A stretch of DNA of 5,540 nucleotides, from contig JACQTR010000090.1 of assembly GCA_016210705.1 (NCBI GenBank), positions 1 to 5,540 on the forward strand. The letters are read 5' to 3'. Within the stretch, counting starts at the first letter, position 1. Each line of letters starts with the position of its first letter. The notes beneath the pieces are model-generated. The model made no database searches, was not told where the DNA came from, and saw only the letters and a program-made list of their open reading frames with translations. The stretch is from Chloroflexota bacterium (GTDB taxonomy: Bacteria; Chloroflexota; Dehalococcoidia; JACQTR01). Positions 5,409 to 5,540 of this stretch are shown piece by piece. The position numbers and the translations under genes are program-made.

Positions 5409-5461
5409 TGGTGTGTACTCGTCCAGTAGATCCCGTACACCCCGTACACTTTTTGCTCCTT
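5403..5461 (-). mobile_element. Probable terminal end of an insertion sequence (non-coding tail after transposase)
   Basis: The 50-60 bases after the transposase stop should contain the IS terminal inverted repeat. On the plus strand plausible tips are TGTCAATGG (from 5403) or TGTGTACTC (from 5412), both beginning TGT as in many IS481/IS3-type ends. Inside are two perfect tandem copies of CCCGTACAC (5432-5440, 5441-5449), and GTGTAC at 5413-5418 in inverted orientation to them. The other end of the element is outside the window, so the boundary cannot be fixed. Confidence 0.5.
5432..5449. repeat. Perfect 9-bp tandem duplication (CCCGTACAC x2)
   Basis: Two adjacent identical nonamers, with an inverted GTGTAC 13 bases further left (5413-5418). 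This arrangement, next to a transposase stop, suggests a protein-binding site near an IS terminus, most likely for the transposase. Confidence 0.6.
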
Positions 5462-5540
5462 TCATGTGGGATAGAACCGTTGCAGAAACTGCAAAGGCGT
5501 TAGGTAGCCCAAGGCTTGATGGGGCCGCACCGTGTTGTAG
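5462..5540 (-). CDS. IS transposase, C-terminal fragment (DDE/rve integrase core; cut by window edge)
   Basis: Only the last 25 codons and the TGA stop are visible; the frame is open to the right edge. The reading contains RPHQALGYLTP, the C-terminal signature (YNxxRPHxALGxxTPxxF) of rve-type DDE transposases of the IS481 and IS3 groups, followed by QFLQRFYPT. It lies downstream of the catalytic Glu, so the active site is outside the window. The gene points toward the nuclease-family gene, 120 bases away. I cannot tell IS481 from IS3 on this tail, although a single-ORF IS481-type is my first guess, nor whether the gene is intact. Confidence 0.85.
   Translation of the reverse strand, partial: YNTVRPHQALGYLTPLQFLQRFYPT

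Noticed and set aside
1..5540. tRNA, rRNA, CRISPR array, riboswitch or phage module
   Set aside because: Almost all bases are taken by the listed genes; the gaps are too short and show no cloverleaf, repeat-spacer pattern or conserved riboswitch core.

Overview
The window is a compact bacterial chromosomal segment in which every supported gene lies on the minus strand, so it reads from right to left. It holds the 5' two thirds of an F-type ATP synthase operon, a WecA/TagO-type lipid-linked sugar-phosphate transferase gene, a two-gene unit (bifunctional-nuclease family protein plus a small CxxC/CxxC protein), and the 3' tail of an insertion-sequence transposase at the right edge. Moderate GC, good Shine-Dalgarno sites, frequent GTG starts, an atpZ-B-E-F-H-A order, and the style of the subunit a, nuclease-family and transferase proteins suggest Chloroflexota, perhaps Dehalococcoidia. 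That placement rests on recalled family resemblance, not a search; a clostridial Firmicute is the main alternative.

Layout from right to left. At 5462-5540 is the last 25 codons of a DDE (rve-type) transposase, followed by what looks like the end of that IS (about 5403-5461, with a perfect 9-bp tandem repeat). A near-consensus sigma-70 promoter (TTGACA, 17 bp, TAAAAT; 5380-5408) abuts or overlaps the IS end and drives the nuclease-family gene (4802-5341) and the Zn-ribbon-like gene (about 4473-4799). This unit ends at a clear intrinsic terminator (4375-4409). The stretch 4331-4472 holds that terminator and a doubtful 37-codon frame. The transferase gene (3287-4330) begins with GTG, and I see no convincing promoter of its own. 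A promoter-like TTGACC-17-TATACT sits across its stop codon (3262-3290) and probably drives atpZ, atpB, atpE, atpF, atpH and atpA, which follow with gaps of about 40 bases or less. atpA runs off the left edge after 204 codons; atpG, atpD and atpC would be expected beyond.

Functionally, AtpZ, a, c and b build the membrane Fo part, while delta and alpha start the stalk/F1 part. The c subunit carries the essential Glu (E59) but lacks the classical Na+ ligands, so proton coupling is predicted. The transferase would make an undecaprenyl-linked sugar for envelope polymers. I found no wholly new system. The points most worth checking are the transferase lacking its canonical third Asp (GTSG in place of GDxG), the probable IS/chromosome hybrid promoter, an insertion-like segment in subunit a, and the terminator inside a small frame leading into the transferase gene.
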